In this document: positions 46,601-59,075 of the stretch, in pieces | How the letters are laid out: every line of letters begins with the position of its first letter | How positions within the stretch are numbered: the first letter of the stretch is position 1 | Assembly (NCBI RefSeq): GCF_027943255.1 | Contig: NC_072895.1 | Location: forward strand, 42,692,001-42,756,000 | Origin: Anastrepha obliqua | Taxonomy: Eukaryota > Arthropoda > Insecta > Diptera > Tephritidae | Reading direction: 5' to 3' | DNA: 64,000 nt | Translations under genes and position numbers: made by a program | Notes under the pieces: model-generated | What the model saw: only the letters and a program-made list of their open reading frames with translations | Told to the model about the DNA's origin: nothing | The model's database searches: none

Positions 46601-49600
46601 ATAGACGAAGTGTAACCAATAGACACCACATTGTGAATTAGAGGGGAAGCTTTCACTATCAAAGAACAATTAAAAAGTGTAAGCCAGATCTCGATGAGAG
46701 CGGCGATGAGTTTCCGGATAAGACTTAAAATTTTATGATAATACTCTGTAAGTTCCAAATATAAGCAGAGGTTTTTATAGTTAGTCTACCTAATTGCGGC
46801 CTTCAAAATGCAATAACTTACCCATTTTGTCGGATTGGCTTCGATTTTTACGGCTTTTGAGATTTAATATTTCTTTTGGTCCTCTGACAGCTCATGTGGA
46901 AACAATCTTTCTCATCAATACTGAAATGAAAAACCTTTTTTTTTAATTTTAAAGTTCACATAATAACGATACAGAAAAAAATTTGCAATGCAATTTAATG
47001 AGTTTTTAATTATTTGTTTAGCAATTTATTTGTTGATCATTTTAACTTTTATGCAATTGACTCCCTCAGCACAGGACTGTTTGTAACATAATCTCAGTTA
47101 TTTCCGAAAATCACCAATAAAAAACCTTTGCCAAAAAAAAGTTGAAATCCGAATACAGTATAATTCGCTGCTAAATAATTTTTTAGACCAAGTGTGAAGA
47201 TTTCTACGCATTTGGGCAGAAATTTTCGAAAGTAATGAGGAAGATAGTTAGAAAGCTGAGGTAAATTCGGCGGCGAATGGACCAACTGCATCGCATTCCC
47301 ATAACTCAGTCATAAAGTAAATAATTAAAAAATATCCCGCTCCTTTATGGATGAGATTTATAAAGACGGCATTGTTAGAAGAATATTCGGTGAAGAAACA
47401 TATGGAAACTATGTCATGGCAATTAGGATGCACAAAACAGCATGCCAGCAACGACATGTAAGGCAAATATTTAAAGTACCTCCAATAACTTTTTTTATTC
47501 CTTGGCCCAGACACATGGTTTTCCAATATCATATGCATATTTCATAGGCCATTCTGACAACCCTAAGGGAAATGTATTCCTTGGAGGTGCACAGGAAATG
47601 AGGTTCCAATAACTAAAATTTTAAATAGAAATTTTAAAAAATTTTGCTCAAATGTTTATGAAAATGTGCTTATATTGAAAAGAGTGAATAAAATATTTTT
47701 TCCGTATAGTAAAACTAATTCGAAAAAACTGTTTTTAAGCTTCGAATTCCATGTAATTTCTTAAAGAAAAAGACTAACTATTGGTAACAAGTTTTTTTTT
47801 TTTTTTTTTTTTTTTTTTGCTTTGTTGATCATTCATACATATTTTAGTTAAATTTTTTTTTATTTTGTTGGGAAACATTAATTTTGTATGCTGCTCATTT
47901 AACTGAGTTCAGTCAAATTTCATTTGCTTACTTAATGGAAAAATGGTACTTAATGGAAAACTTGTTGATTATAAGGGACTTGTGGATGTTCAAATAATCT
48001 AAAGATGTTTAGATAACCTAAAAGATTTCAATTGGCTGGTTTTTCTAATTCCAAATAAATAAACCGCACCAAAAATAAACATGCAAGAAACTGGGGAAAA
48101 AACTTATTGAATGCTACTATTCTTTTTTGTTGCCTCAGTCTATTACTTTTCAGCCCGTCCTCATGTCAAAAGCTATTATATATATCACAATTAAAGAATA
48201 CACAATATAATGTAAACTGATTTGTGTTTTTTTTTGTCTCTTTCTTAATGGTTTGTTGACAGTTGTTGAATTGTCATTACCCACTCCAGGGACACTTGAC
48301 AATATTTCATTATTATTGTCATTACATTGCCTTTATTTTGTGCGCGAAGATATATTGTTTTGTTATTGTTGCAAGCAACACAAAGGCTTTTGCAAGAAAC
48401 CAAGTCACAGTTATATGCATGTTTGTATGTGTATGTAGCAGATCATTGAAAAGTGCGTAAACTGAAACTTATTGTAGGTCAGCCAATAGCCTCCGTAGCT
48501 AGCTTTGCTTTAGTTTAACTTTATGTAATAATTTTATTGTTATGCAAGCTTTAATAAAATAAAAAAAAAGTTCTTGCTGGCATATCTATGCATGTGGTAA
48601 TATTAAAGTATGCATATTTTGTGTTACAATTTACATAAGTATAACATAGTTGAAGGTCTGCTGGGAACTTACTACGTAGTTCTAAGCTACCTAACTACCA
48701 GTTTGCTTTGCAGCGGAAGTAGTTTGTATTTTATCTTTTCCAATACTAGCAACTGATGGCGAATTCCCACGAAATGTGAATTTTCAGTCTATGCTTTAGC
48801 ATTATACTAGCTAGCAAACTATTTTATAATAGACAAGAAAAAATCTAGTCCCATTTGTGACAAATATCACCAGTTTTGGATGAGTTGAAAAAATTTATGA
48901 AAATTGATAATTGCTAATATACTACAGCCACAAACTGTTGAAAGCTAAGCCACCCAGAATGCCGTTATCAGACTTCAACCCTCCATCCATAGCAGACAAG
49001 GCGCCTCAGCTGTCATGTAAGACTCACGTTTGCGGGTATGTTCTGGGTGACAGGCTAAGCTCCACGTATATAAAATGTGCGCTAACACACTCAAAATATC
49101 GCTCATTTAGTACTTCAATGGTGCCATATTCGAAAATTTTTTTTAGAAAAGTATGCAGAAATGGCTACAAACTCTTCTTTTATGCTGTGTAAAAATTCAT
49201 GGGGATATCTATCAACAATATTTCTTCGGTCTAAATATGTCTCAACTAAGCGCCTCTAATTAATTGAAAACTTTGAAACTGTTTTTCGCAACATTTGGGT
49301 TTTTTTAATTATGGCACTCTTGCAGTAAATAAGCGATATGTTCCGCATGCAAAGGTACCGCGCATGGCACAAATAAATCTACTCATCTATCAAATCTTTC
49401 CTTTTGGTCCCATTCTGTCTCGTACGTATGATTTGATTAACGACGATATCTGATGGCTTCACTGCTCTTAGCAGGGGTCTTTTATCTGCTACAACAACAG
49501 CAGCGATTGTTGCGTAAAAAATTATATATTTTATGAAATTAAATTCAGCCTCTCAACTACGTTTTGCCTTTTTTTATGTAAATTTCGTCGGCCTTTTGAT

Positions 49601-49672
49601 AGGTCAATTGAAGTAACGAAATCGAACTTTTAAACCTTAAATACCACATTCGCCTAATACTATGTTCAGATG
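46601..49672. other. No supported gene; A+T-rich spacer
   Basis: Includes a 27-T homopolymer at 47792-47818. Nothing else is recognised. Confidence 0.45.
47792..47818. repeat. T27 homopolymer
   Basis: Twenty-seven consecutive T residues. It could be the reverse of a retroposon poly-A tail, but no element body is recognised beside it. Confidence 0.9.
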
Positions 49673-49936
49673 CGGCTGTCGTAGCCGAATGTCTATTCGT
49701 TAGTGCTCGGGTTCGAATCTTCGAGCACGAAAGAGCAATTGATAGAAAGATTTTTCTATTGGCGGGCGCTATATGTGTGTATTTCTGCCATGAAAAAGCA
49801 CCTCATAAAAAGTCATGCCGAAGCGGCAAAAAACTGAAGATACCTTCACTTGTTGAACAACATCAAGATGCACGCACAACTGGGAGGAGGAGGTCGGTCT
49901 AACACCAAATAAAGGGTGTAAGCGCCAATTATTTTA
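49673..49936 (+). mobile_element. tRNA-derived SINE, plus-strand copy
   Basis: Box A is gtagccgaatg (49681-49691) and box B gggttcgaatct (near 49709), giving a complete Pol III type 2 promoter. The body has diverged (ggcgggcgctat for gcggtcgc..), but it keeps aacatcaagatgcacgca and ggaggaggaggtcgg. The 3' end is AACACC...GGGTGT hairpin then agcgccaattattttatta. The tail is (TTTA)-like. Confidence 0.85.
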
Positions 49937-49939
49937 TTA

Positions 49940-50334
49940 CATTATCAGACACTCAATTAGCTATCACAAATAGCATTAGATACCCAAATTTGTTTTTGCA
50001 AATAGAAAAATAGTTAGAAATTCAGTTTTGAAAAATAGTTTAGAGAGGTCATACACATCTCTGCGTAGATGAGGCAGCAAATCAATGAAAACCACCTCCG
50101 AAATACCCTCATTTCGGCCCAGCTTCTATTTTATTTTTAGTTTTTGAATTATTCTTTGTACAGTTTTAAAGGAATTTGATAATTAAAACAAATTTTCTTA
50201 AATATTTTTTTTTATTTTATTCAACATCAATTTTGTATTTCACTTGTTTTTTTCTTTCTTGTTTTCTTCTCGTGGAGCAAATTTTACAGCCTTGCATGAG
50301 ATACCTGACTAAAATTATGCGCAATTAAATATTA
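49940..50334. other. No feature seen
   Basis: A+T-rich DNA without recognisable coding, RNA or repeat content. Confidence 0.4.
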
Positions 50335-50640
50335 ATTGCACATTTGAGGAGTTGCCAGTCTCCGATCGGACGCGTCCCCAGGTGGCGGATAGAGGAATGG
50401 CCGACCTTTATGAAGGGTAGATGGGGAAATAAAATACCGCAGAACACGCAAATATCAACTCGATTGCAATCGTTTTGTCTTAGAGTTGAAAAACAAAAAA
50501 AAAGTGATTCAATGTCTGTCTTACAATAAGCGGCCGTTTTGCCCAGTGTCTCACTCAGAGGGAGCGGCTGTATCTGGAAGAAAGAAATCTTTAAACCCCT
50601 TAGAAGGCAACGGGAAACCACTAAAGTAAACTTACATGAA
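50335..50640 (+). other. Possible LINE 5' UTR fragment
   Basis: A G+C-rich island contains gtctccgatcggacgcgtcc, ccaggtggcggatagagg and gaaggcaacgggaaaccact. The last phrase resembles the conserved leader of RTE-type elements, from memory only. No ORF continues from it. It may be the missing 5' end of the RTE-like family seen elsewhere here. Confidence 0.3.
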
Positions 50641-50769
50641 AATTACACAATAATTATTTATATTTAAACAAAATCAATCGGCGGCATGTATGGTAATTGA
50701 GCTCTATTGAAGTAATTAATTAATTGTCTAAATATTTTAATGGCGCAATTAGCGTGTATATCTGAACAT

Positions 50770-51062
50770 ATATATACATATATAATTGGCGCGTATACCC
50801 TTTTTCTTGGGTGTTTGGCTGAGCTCCTCCTCCTATTTGCGGTGTGCGTCTTGATGTTGTTCCACAAAGGAAGGGGCCTACAGTTTCAAGCCGACTCCGA
50901 ACGGCAGATATTTTTATGAGGAGCTTTTCCATGGCCAAGGGGCGACCGCTATTAGAAAAATCGTTTTCTTAATTTTGGTGTTTCACCGAGATTCGAACCG
51001 ACGTTCCCTCTGTGAATTCCGAATGGTAGTCACGCACCAACCCATTCGGCTACGGCGGCCGC
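50770..51062 (-). mobile_element. tRNA-derived SINE with 8-bp TSD
   Basis: A perfect duplication ctgaacat flanks it (50762-50769 and 51063-51070). On the minus strand it starts ggcggccgccgtagccgaat (box A) and has ggttcgaatctcgg (box B), so its promoter is complete. The body ends with AACACCC...GGGTAT hairpin, then cgcgccaattatatatgtat. It is the best-defined copy in the window. Confidence 0.92.
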
Positions 51063-51148
51063 CTGAACATGGTGTAACTCTAATTGCTTGCAAAGTTAAC
51101 TCAATTTACGCACTCTTATTTATATAAGTATGCATATAAAAGGTGGCG

Positions 51149-51355
51149 CGAAATTAATCATCCACTTTTGTTTTTGAATGCTCTTTACTAAATAAAAATC
51201 AAAATATTTGAAGTGATGAAAATCTTTATTCCGACCTCTAGGCGCTCCGTTGCTAGTCTGTTTGTATACAGCAGCTCTCTAGGACACAAGTGTCAAATAT
51301 GATTGACGTACGACACCATTTGAAAAAATTCTAAATCTTCCGATAGAAAGATGTG
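51149..51355 (+). mobile_element. MITE copy 1 (GGTGGCGCRAAATTAATCA family)
   Basis: The left end ggtggcgcgaaattaatcat matches the MITE at 58144. Internally gtttgtatacagcagctctc and aagtgtcaaatatgattga match that copy. The right inverted end is missing. Confidence 0.65.
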
Positions 51356-53076
51356 TATTTTGTATACAGCTCTAATAGGTCCTCTTGCAACTAGTATGGC
51401 GCTTCTTCCATCAAATACCAGTTCATGCTTGCAGAGTAGATTGACTTTTCATTGCAGGGACTGACAAGTATGTAAGTATGTAAGCATACATGTATGTATA
51501 TAAAAATAGGCCTATGCAATACAGACGAACATAAATATTCAAGCAAACATGCGTAGAGTATGTATGTGCAAGTATGTGTATTGCATCGTATGTGCCTTCA
51601 AATATGGCAGCGGCAATGTGGATCGTGTAATTTGCGACAGTTTAGCTGTGATTTACGCGACTTTTGTGACAGAATTGAAATGAAGTTGTGCCGCAAGCGC
51701 AGCTTGACAGGCCAACACACATGCGCACAAAACCTACATACGTACTATACATATACATACATAAATATACACAAAACTGATGGTTTATGTGTATACTTTT
51801 ATGAGGCACTTTAACGCGTACGCTTCACCTTAAACACATGCATACTTGAGTTCGTTGATTGTCTTTTTTTTTTGTTTTCATATAATCAATTGTGTCAAAT
51901 TTCAACTGTCAAATGTCATTTGCGGCGACAAATTCAATTTTTTACGCAACTGTTGGAAAAACTTGAAAATTCATATTCAAATACACAAACGAGTGGTAAT
52001 AAAAAACGAACAACTTCAATTTTTTGTACCATTGCTTCCAAGCTATTGTTTGATTTGTACCTTGAAGTGGTCGTAAGTGTCTAAAACTGGACCACTGCAG
52101 ACAAGTCACAAGCACCTACATATATATACATACGTATTTTTATGGTACATTGCACAGTTTATAAAACTTCTCATGCCAGCAAATTGTTTGCCAATGCAGT
52201 ATGGCTGACAGAAAGGTCAAGCACTTGGCCTATTCCATCGCCGACGAACTTGTTAAATCAAATCTTTGTTTAGCAGCTAAATTTGTTTACTTCTTTTGTT
52301 ACTCTAAGCCTGGTGAGACTTACATACGTTCCTACCTCAACAGGCGCACGGCCTTAATGGCGAGTGGCGCGTAAAAAAGAATGCAAGATGCAAGCGTATC
52401 AATGGAGGTTGGCCCCAAGTGAAAGGCAAACACTAAGCCACACTTTTTGAATAAATAAGCATTAAGGAATTGGTGATAATTAATTGCACACATATACATG
52501 CATAAATATGTATACAGATACATACTAAACTAACATACTTATACAATACAAATAAACAAACAGACATACAATTATTTTCTTATATATTTAAAGCAAATAT
52601 TTATTTTTTATTATTTACGTAGGTTACAAAGGTAAATATGTACCAAGAAACGTAGATATGCAATTGTGTGTGGGTCATTTGGCGCTATGACTTGTTAATT
52701 TTTTAATTATTATACTCACTTGTAGCATCTCACTTCCGCAGTCATAGATATAATATTTAATATTTTTTATTTTATTTAATATTTTTTATAGGGAATCCAC
52801 TAATTTTTATACCCAGTTGAATGACAAACTCAAAGCTTTCTGACTAACTTTTAAAATTTTTCATTTTCAATACAAATTGAATAGCGATTTATATTTGACC
52901 AACGAAGGTCACAAAGAATTTTAACTATTACAGTTCTTTATTCAAGAAGAAATTTAATACTGTATCGTTTTCCTTAGTTGATTAAATTACTAATATTAGT
53001 TTGGAGAAAAATATGTAAATCCAATATTTTTGGGTAAAATTTTTGCTCATATGGGTTAAATCTGTTTTTTGGTCAA
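51356..53076. other. No supported gene; A+T-rich spacer
   Basis: Short cataca/tatg simple repeats (for example 51470-51500 and 51745-51770). Nothing else recognised. Confidence 0.4.
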
Positions 53077-53298
53077 TTATTTTTGTGATTTTATCGACAT
53101 TATCAACGTAGCTGTTACAGTACCGGCACCATAAACACCATTCAGAATTTCAGCGGCCTGGTTTGCATTTTTCAAGAATTTTTTACCGTGAAATGTCACC
53201 TTGACAACGAGCATAAACTTTAAATTGTTTGATCGATACTTTACGAGATATTCATCTACCGAGAAAATAATGGATTTCTTAATATTAGTTACGTGCAT
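53077..53298 (-). pseudogene. Possible mariner N-terminal (HTH) relic
   Basis: A 73-residue ATG frame ends in FHGKKFLKNANQAAEILNGV and YGAGTVTATL. This resembles the mariner/SETMAR helix-turn-helix start (F..GK.A.QAA..IC.VYGE.). No catalytic region or terminal repeat is visible. A chance resemblance is possible. Confidence 0.35.
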
Positions 53299-53349
53299 TA
53301 CTATTTGAATATAACTCGAAAAGAGATGTGAAACCTGAAACTTTCAAGG

Positions 53350-53460
53350 ATTACTGAGCAAAGTCTTAGCTATTAAAGGAAAAAATAAAGCAAAATATAG
53401 AGGCGAGATGTTTTCAAATATTACAAAGAACAATTCACAAAAATTTAAAAAAAAAATTTT
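53350..53460 (+). repeat. 'gagcatagtcttagctatta' repeat, copy 3 (diverged)
   Basis: It contains ctgagcaaagtcttagctat and ttacaaagaacaattcacaa, aligning with 29535 and 30345 but more diverged. Confidence 0.45.
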
Positions 53461-54472
53461 TTAAATATATTTTAGAGAACGACCAAATTTCGGCTTCGGC
53501 TATGTTCAGCCCTTAAATTTCATCAAACTAAATTTCCTTTTGGCCGAAGCAGAACCGCAACCGAACCCCGGCAGAAAATTTTGGTACAGGTTTTTGTTCA
53601 AAAACTTTATAAACTTTTAGCTTTTGTAATATTTTTTTAATATAGATATCAAAACCAACTTTTTTTAGATTGTTTTGCAATATAATCTGCTCCTCGGTCG
53701 GCTCAATACCGATAAACGATGCGTAACGTCAGACTTCCTTGGAGAAGAAAAAAATATTGATTTGGAAAAAAGAGAGTGTAAACAAAAAAGAGGGAGGCAG
53801 TATATTCTAATTGTTGCTGCAGTGCCTTTCAGGTTGAACTAGAAGCGTCTGAACTAAAAGAGGAAAACGACCGAACGTTTGATGAGCTCAAAAATATGGG
53901 CTGAAAATTTGGGCTATCACCTTTCTCTTAGAAGTACTAAGGCAAATATGCACGATCAATAGTTTCAGTTTCCAATGAGCCCTGGTATCTATTCTAATTT
54001 AATTTCACTCTGTTTATTAATTCCTCCCAATATATATCTTCGGCACACCCCTGTTTCTATCCATCAGCACACTCAAGCTGTCTGAGAAAATGACCGCCGG
54101 TTTGTTGACTTTGTTTACGCGTTGAACCGCAAATTGTTTGGCTGTTAATAAGAGTTTTGCCATGGAAGGGTTAGATGGAGTTATAAGCTTCCATTCAATC
54201 GTTGTTCTTTTACAACAAAAGGCGTTGATTCTCCGGATAAAGATGCTAAAATTTTTTTCTCGGGAGAGCGCTGTGAAAATGTGCAGCTTAAGCCAATTAT
54301 GTCACACCGGAAAAAATATTAATTGAGTATTTTTTAAATAAAAATAGATAATTTTGCAGTTTTCTCAGCCACAACACACATAAGCACAATCAGTATGAAT
54401 TATATAAATGAGGATTTAAATTAAAATATCAGGCATTGAAAAAGGAAATAAAACAGACGGAAGCCATAATTC
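53461..54472. other. No supported gene; spacer
   Basis: A short inverted motif (ttcggcttcggc with gccgaagcagaaccgcaacc) lies at 53486-53565. A 62-codon frame at 54138-54326 is not recognised. Confidence 0.4.
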
Positions 54473-54615
54473 CAAGAGGAGGCCTTCCTCTTCTTCTGCT
54501 ACCACCAGCTGGTACCGCATCGAATACTTTCAGAGTCGGAGCGTTTGTATCCATCCCAACCAACGTAGCGACTTGATCTTTATTCGCTGCGTTATGTCTG
54601 TGTCGTCGTAAAGGA
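54473..54615 (-). mobile_element. RTE-like LINE fragment, copy e, both ends lost
   Basis: The minus strand gives GMDTNAPTLKVFDAVPAGGS and RRGRPPLG, then ends before the WKDQVE part and 3' UTR. A short TDITQRIKIKSLRWLG piece precedes it in another frame. The missing 3' end means this is a rearranged scrap and not a simple 5'-truncated insertion. Confidence 0.7.
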
Positions 54616-55456
54616 TGGATGGTTCCATATGTAGAAGTCCACGCAAGTGGACGCAAGTGGGAAAAGTTACTGATCGCCATTCACTTGGGAATGGCCAGGA
54701 CGATTCTTCTACATATGGTTCAAGCAGCTCACAACTTCCGGGATTATCCCAAGTATCCTCTGGGTAGCTTCCGAACACGCGCTCGGGAGTGGGCCAACGT
54801 GAGAAGGCGAAGTATCCCAGGATAGCTGGTTAAGCGCTGGGTTTGGGACCCCCACTTAAAAATCTCCCCAAATGAAAACATGTACAAAGCCTAGGATGAG
54901 AACTTCCTATACTGATGACGACCTCTGCAAACAAAAACAAATTTGGAAAAAAATATTAAATTAGCTTTTAATTTTAATAGCTTAAACAAATTTTTTGTTT
55001 GCAAAATATCACAAATTAAAAAGACCACAATTCAATTATCTTGTTCTCCTAATTTGGGAATGTGAAAACTCATTATTCGCCGACGCATCCTTCTTATTCT
55101 TTACCATTGGCATTTTCTTGCTGAAAAAAAACAGTATTACAACATATGTAATTACCTTAGCGGACAGCGATTAACCCGCTGTCAAAATTAGAACACTTTT
55201 AGTAGCATGAAATTGCAAAGAACTGCGGCGGGGACGGTTTCTTGCCGTCGGCTATTTTTGCGACGGAAAAATATTAAGATTCATTTCTACTTTCTCCGCC
55301 GGGTTGAAGGCTCAGGGTTGCTTTTCTGATCACTTGTTGCCAATTTGTTTGTTTACAAGCAGCAGCAGGCAAATAACAATTAAAAAATAATTATTCGGTT
55401 TGCATAAAAAAACTCGTAAAATATCAATAATTTAGAAATAAGTTTTTTTTATAACA
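54616..55456. other. Spacer with a 13-bp inverted repeat
   Basis: ccatatgtagaag at 54625-54637 pairs with cttctacatatgg at 54706-54718 around a 68-bp loop, adjoining LINE copy e. The rest, including a G+C-richer block at 54720-54850, is unassigned. Confidence 0.45.
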
Positions 55457-55564
55457 ATGAGTTTCGATATTAGCTTCGCAAATATGGCCAACGAAAAGAT
55501 CCATGAGCTGCTAAACAAATATGACCAACGCAAAGATTTCACTACAAAATTAATTTGGTTGTAA
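55457..55564 (+). CDS. Small ATG ORF, 35 residues, unknown
   Basis: The ATG sits in a good fly context (ataacaATGAG) and encodes MSFDISFANMANEKIHELLN followed by KYDQRKDFTTKLIWL and a stop. The composition is protein-like: balanced, mildly amphipathic, charged. No homologue comes to mind. It could be the start of a truncated transposase, a micropeptide or the first exon of a gene whose other exons lie outside, though no strong splice donor is seen near its end. There is no neighbour support. Confidence 0.25.
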   Translation: MSFDISFANMANEKIHELLNKYDQRKDFTTKLIWL

Positions 55565-58143
55565 CCACAAAATGTCAGCTGAAAACTGTATCGTCGCAAT
55601 TGTATTTAACCCACCGAATTTTCCGACGGAAGTTGATCAGCTGTGCACAACCCGTCACACCGTTGTCCGCTGTCAATTGCAATTCTATATGCTAAAAAGG
55701 TTTTGTTGTAAACATCAGGAGATGTATTGCTTTTTTGCTCTCAATACTATTTTTTTGTCTGCCCCAAAAGTATCTGGAGATTTTGGTGGTATTGACGTAT
55801 GTGTACATGTGCTGTAGGAACTTGGATATGCCGCAATGCTGCAGGTGCTTCTATAGTTTCTGCTGGTAGAGATTCGTCTTGTTATACAATCCCAAAAAAA
55901 CTTCACTGCGAGATCACTATCATTCATTTTGCTGCTAATTTTGCTAATTTTTGATCGCCTTTGGACTAGCAATTGGAAATCATTACAGCGCGCTTCGCCT
56001 CTTCCAGCTTCCTTTGGTGTTGGCTTTTGTAACCCAGCTTCTGTTCTAACACACTGGTTAGGGCTGTATTTATTTTATTTATGTTGACCTCAGAGACGTA
56101 TCTGTAGAAACTGATGCAGTCTTAAACTATTCAATGCAAACACAAAAAATCGAAAGGATGGAAAAGGTTGTGTTTTTGCAAATAGTTCCCACGAAGAGGT
56201 GGAGTTCGCTAACCTGCGAAATTTCAAGGGAAAACCAGAAACTTAAATTTTAATTCCACTTGCATTGCAATTTATAAATTAAACACAAAGCTGCTCAAAT
56301 TCAATGCTCTGTATAAATTCAGTAGAAATCATGAAAATCATCAATTCATAAATTTTTATTTGCAAATTTAAGAAATTCAAACAATTTAAAAACTCCACAT
56401 ATCATTAAAAGCATTAAAAAATTATACAGAAGAAAATCCGTGAATATAAATTCCGGCACTGTGTTTTCCGCATTAATTCATTAAAAATTGCGAATAGTTT
56501 AACATCAAAAGTGGCAAAGAAAACCCCGAACCAACTTCACGGAATTGAACAAAAACTTGTGCATGAGATTTCCTTGTGAATTTTCGGTTAAAAACAAGTA
56601 AAAGCTATAAAAAACTCATTTATTAAAAATTCCAGCAACTGAGAGGGGCGGCTAGGCAACATGACAATGCAAATTTAATTTGGTAATAAGCAACGCTGTC
56701 GGTATAAAGAAACGAAAGAAAGCAAATTAAGAAATGCATAATTGTCGTTTGTTGCAGACAACAGCCATCGCAGCAGCAACTGCTGATAGGTATTACCAAA
56801 AATCTCTTACTCGGTTAACGTTGTTGTTTTTTGTCATTTGACTCTTTGCTGTGACGACAACTGTCGTCGCCGTTTGCGCTCCGCTGTTGTTGCCAATTTA
56901 TTTTACGATGCCTTTGCATTGTAAAGCGTTTATTTGTGTTTTGCGTCGGTGCTGTTTTGTTTGTTTTTGTTATTTCTTTTTTTTGTTGCGCCTTTGCTGC
57001 GGAAATTGAACACTGCGCACAGGTGTGAATTATTAACCCCCCGACCTTGACAGTGAGCGCATAAGTTTCGCAAAGCAGAAAGAGAAGAGGGACAGAAAGG
57101 GGTAAAGGGACTAAAACGGGGGCAGACACAGCGACAGAGACAGACACAGAGGGAAGCGCGTTGAATGGCGGACTGCGGACTCCATCTATATACGTATTCA
57201 GCAATGGTGCGCTGCCCGAAATAAAACAAGGAACTTTATGCCATTTGTTGTGCGCACTGCTGCAAACGACCACGTGTCGCTGCCTGGGTGATAAATGCGA
57301 ATTTTAACGCATCGTTTACTTCACGCCATAAATGTATTTTAGCTTGAGTTTTATTAATACTTTTTTCGTTTTAAACACTCATTTTTTGTTGTTTGTTTGT
57401 TTGTTTAAAGCTAAAGTAATGACAGTAAAGTTAAAAAGCCGCGCTCTGCTGTCATTTGGCTAGCAGAAATTAATCACCGCAGTGCAAATATCACAAGGTC
57501 AACATTATTAAGCTAGACCTAAGCGGTGGCTTGGACTCAACAGATACTTTGGTGCTGATTGCTAAGCCATAAAAATGTGAAAAATCATGCCCAAGCTTAC
57601 CCAGTGGCGGAAATTCATTAAAATATCCATTATGAAAAATTAAAAAAACTTAAGTAAATGAAACTGGAGTTTGAAAAAGCGCTGTTTACTGTATGAATTT
57701 TTTCTAAACCAAAAACTTATCCAAGAGGCGGCCAGAGTTTCTTCATAACTCCTTCTATTTTTAACCATCTTAAATTTGTATTAAAAAAGAGCTGAAGTTT
57801 GTTTTCGTGCATTTCACAAGCTGTCATTTAGTCACAATCACGTTTTCACGTGTAGAACAACAAAAAAGCAAATAACGTTTTAAATGTAGAAACTGCAGCT
57901 GCGCTAAATGAAGAATTCATCGTGACATATTTTACAAAAAAAAATTAAAAAAATACAAAACTGTTGACAAACTGTTTTTTCTATTCCTCTAAAAAAAGGT
58001 ACAATAACAACTTAAGTGCTTGCGAATATTTCTGATTGTCTACATACAATTTAACCATCTTCTAGCATAGACACGATTTTGTCACACTTCATAAAATTTA
58101 TCGCATGATAAAGAAGTTAATTAAAATTTTAAATATTGACAAG
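55565..58143. other. No supported gene; spacer
   Basis: 56700-57290 is G+C and purine rich with a 152-codon frame that lacks an ATG start (it opens on GTG) and reads as simple Ser/Val/Pro and Gln-rich sequence. Possibly regulatory; no motif is conclusive. Confidence 0.4.
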
Positions 58144-58366
58144 TGCAAGGCGGTGCAAAATTCATCATCCATTTTTTTTTTTTGTTTTGATCATTTTTTT
58201 GCAAAATAAAAAAAAAAATGATTTTAAATAATGGACATATTTATTGTGACCTTTACCCGCTTTAGTATTTCTTTGTTTGTATGCAGCTGTCTACTTCCCA
58301 AGTGTCAAATATGATTGAGAGAGTAGAAATCTTATAATAGAGTGATTAATTTTGCGCCACCCTGTA
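58144..58366. mobile_element. MITE copy 2 with both inverted ends
   Basis: The right end tgattaattttgcgccaccc (from 58343) pairs with the left end ggcggtgcaaaattcatca (58149-58167). At 223 bp it has no coding capacity. The outer motif, cagggtgg, is the same as that of the rosa-like element at 51-921. TA follows the right end; the left flank reads TG. Confidence 0.72.
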
Positions 58367-58951
58367 TTACATTTAATACTTTTTTGTATTTTATTTATTA
58401 AGGCCCTAATAAATACGCAAATATGCAAAAAACTATGAGTATATAGACGGCCACGTTGAACTTATTTTCTATTTCTATTTTCTCTTATTAAAATCAATTT
58501 AAAAATTTTGACGGAAAAACTGTAAATTTTTCAAACCTACCTAAACGCCTAGCAGTAATTTTTTTTAGTTTCAGACCGATAAATAAATAAAAAAATTTTC
58601 AAATTTCTATTCTTCAGATCTGAATTAGATCACATTTAAAAAATTTGTTTTCCAATAAAAATCTATTAATAGCTTTTCAAGAAGCCCATATTTGATATTT
58701 ACAGCCGTTAACATCACTCAACATTTTTGGACAAGCACTAAAAACCAACCAGTGCGAGTTCCATGTTTAGGAACGTGTTTGATGCTCTTGTAAATGTTTT
58801 GTCCTGGCCTCTCCATCCAGTGTCATATGAGTTACTTGCCTTTTCCAATCCTTGAAACCTTCCTTTATGGGAGCCCACAAAAAGATTCTGGCCCAAGGGA
58901 TTTTGAAGCACGCGTATATACTTATTTTTTATATATAGGTATACCCTATGA

Positions 58952-59075
58952 TCAGAAAGTACCGGGAATTTTGGAAGTTTAAATTTTAGGCAAATTTATT
59001 TTACCTCCTTCGAAATATGATCTGTCTGAAGCAATTCACATGTGCCAACGTTTAATGTGCCTGCCTGCACCCCTG
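58952..59075 (-). mobile_element. Mariner terminus and transposase tail fragment
   Basis: The end tatgatcagaaagtaccggg matches, inverted, the terminus at 27437-27454. Just inside, the minus strand gives KRWHM-IASDRSYFEGG, the usual mariner C-terminus (KRWHKCI....YFEGD). The rest is absent. Confidence 0.6.

Noticed and set aside
50990..51062. tRNA gene suggested by box A and box B
   Set aside because: The boxes belong to the tRNA-like head of the SINE; the body, hairpin tail and target duplication show a SINE, not a tRNA gene.
56815..57273. 152-residue minus-strand ORF
   Set aside because: It opens on GTG, not ATG, and is simple Val/Ser/Pro then Gln/Asn-rich sequence, as expected from a compositional tract.
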